In this document: in pieces, positions 63,089 through 64,000 of the stretch | Layout of the letters: every line of letters begins with the position of its first letter | Numbering within the stretch: the stretch's first letter is position 1 | Assembly: GCA_025766275.1 (NCBI GenBank) | Contig: JAFKAC010000015.1 | Coordinates: forward strand, 620,001 to 684,000 | Direction: 5' to 3' | DNA: 64,000 nt | Source: Lactarius indigo | Taxonomy: Eukaryota > Basidiomycota > Agaricomycetes > Russulales > Russulaceae | The notes under the pieces: generated by a model | Seen by the model: only the letters and a program-made list of their open reading frames with translations | Databases searched by the model: none | Told to the model about the DNA's origin: nothing | Made by a program: the position numbers and the translations under genes

Positions 63089-64000
63089 TTAGATGGGGTA
63101 AAGTAAGGACATGTTCGCGACGTAGCTGAGCGCATCGGTGCGGTAGTTATCATCTCCGACGATAATCGGGAAGAGATCGCTGTCTTGGAAGATGACTGCC
63201 TTGGGCTTTCTCGGGTTCCACTGGGGCCACGGGACTCCGCGACCATTCTTGCCGTTAGGGTCGAGGTTGTTGGTGAACCGGATGAAATAATCCCTGAGTT
63301 CCGCGTTGGTAGAGCCTATACCGAAGGCGTTGACGAGGTCCGTCCCATGGGTCTGGAGAGCGGTGAGAGATGTCAGCTTGTGACGGGCGTGGGAAGCGAG
63401 TCAGGCCCTTACCGATCCGAGGAAGGGCAAAGTCTTAGCGCGCTTAAAGACTACCGAGGACGTAGGCAAAATAAGTAGCAGGTCGAACCTCACGACGGAT
63501 CAACGTACTGAACGCCCACGAATTCTGCTTGTCGGCCCTGTAGTTCAGAAAAAACCGACGCGGGCCGTGGAGCGTGAAATCGCCTTGAAGAGCGGAAACA
63601 CGCTTGAATTGTGGACCTAACCACCATCCTGTAAGTATTGTTAAACTGTAACGTTTGGGTGTGGGCAACTGTACTGAGTACATTCTTGAGTCCGGTGTCG
63701 AAAGGACACCCGGCCCGTTGGTCATCCGGGTAGTACTTGAGAAGGAGATCGACTTGGCTGTCCTTGGCTTTCGGCATCATGTACAGCTTTAGATAGTCCT
63801 TCAGTTCGGCCGTGGTCCTATGAGGGAGATAAGATCCAATGTACATCAACACGTTCCCACTTACGTGATGTTGATCGTGGATAGAGAGAATAACGTGCCT
63901 TCGTCGTCGCAGTTTCCTGACATGCCAGGTCAGCTTCTGTCCGAGTCGGGAATGGGCTCAGTGAACACACCTGTAATCATCGGTACGTTCGCCACATTGC
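63089..64000 (-). CDS. Carboxylesterase (type B, alpha/beta hydrolase), C-terminal part
   Basis: Hydrolyses carboxylic esters; members in fungi are often secreted, but the N-terminus is out of view. Exons on the minus strand: 64000-63971, 63916-63865, 63817-63675, 63628-63509, 63450-63413 and 63352-63089, with GT-AG introns of 54, 47, 46, 58 and 60 bp, all in phase. Features: CDDEGTLF with the acidic member of the catalytic triad; YYPDDQRAGCPFDTG; FKRVSALQGDF followed by HGPRRFFL; and LPFLGSTHGTDLVNAFG with the catalytic His. The nucleophile Ser lies outside the window. Stop TAA at 63091-63089. No disabling change was seen in this part. It is the only recognisable ordinary gene here and marks the edge of the transposon block. 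Confidence 0.88.

Overview
This 64 kb window comes from a filamentous fungus, most likely a mushroom-forming basidiomycete (Agaricomycetes). The evidence is chromodomain Ty3/Gypsy elements of the kind common in that group, a gene at the right edge with five introns of 46-60 bp, and heavy transposon load. No rRNA, tRNA or CRISPR was seen. About 90% of the window is retrotransposon, mostly inserted into one another. Element letters A-H are my own labels.

Layout, left to right. 1-1609: 5' part of an A-family Gypsy element (minus). 1610-5347: Gypsy element F of another lineage (plus), cut at both ends. 5348-13137: Gypsy B (plus), both LTRs present, pol riddled with TGA. 13138-15335: 5' remnant of a second A-like element (minus). 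15411-16345: about three tandem units of ~200-218 bp, one holding a solo LTR (G1). 16427-18072: a decayed intron-containing gene whose last exon is split by element E (18073-43189, plus, TSD AATAT). Inside E lie a solo Copia LTR (TSD GCCTA) that itself contains the intact Gypsy C (23222-31204, minus, TSD GTACA), a solo LTR G2 (TSD CATGG), and the nearly intact Gypsy A (34634-42380, minus, TSD GTGCG). 43195-44197: end of the split gene, then tandem repeats. 44198-58918: a Copia element (minus, TSD CACCT) with an intact 1440-residue Gag-Pol; Gypsy D (49224-57593, minus, TSD GAGGG) sits in its leader, and D carries a solo LTR in pol (TSD GTTAC). 59152-60996: a 3' fragment of a D/E-like element (H) with an A-type solo LTR in its LTR (TSD CCCAG), followed by an old Copia LTR. 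61000-63088 holds little that I can identify. 63089-64000: 3' half of a carboxylesterase gene (minus), which is ordinary host sequence.

The Gypsy families share one expression plan that can be read from the DNA. An 11-nt primer-binding site lies two bases after the 5' LTR and is complementary to that family's own presumed mRNA 5' end (Tf1-type self-priming). Gag begins at a GTG or CTG where one relative has ATG. A slippery heptamer GG(A/G)TTTT (GGCTTTT in F) precedes the gag stop, with pol in the -1 frame. Pol runs protease, RT, RNase H, integrase and chromodomain, then an extra C-terminal module that carries CCHC knuckles in families C, D and E. In D and E this module is a separate ORF3 behind one in-frame UAA. 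Excising the inserts from D and E, keeping one TSD copy, restores one pol frame of almost equal length (1183 and 1182 codons), which supports the nesting model.

Nearly all LTR-LTR differences I could count (32 of 33) and nearly all nonsense codons are transitions at CpG. This points to cytosine-methylation-linked decay of the repeats.
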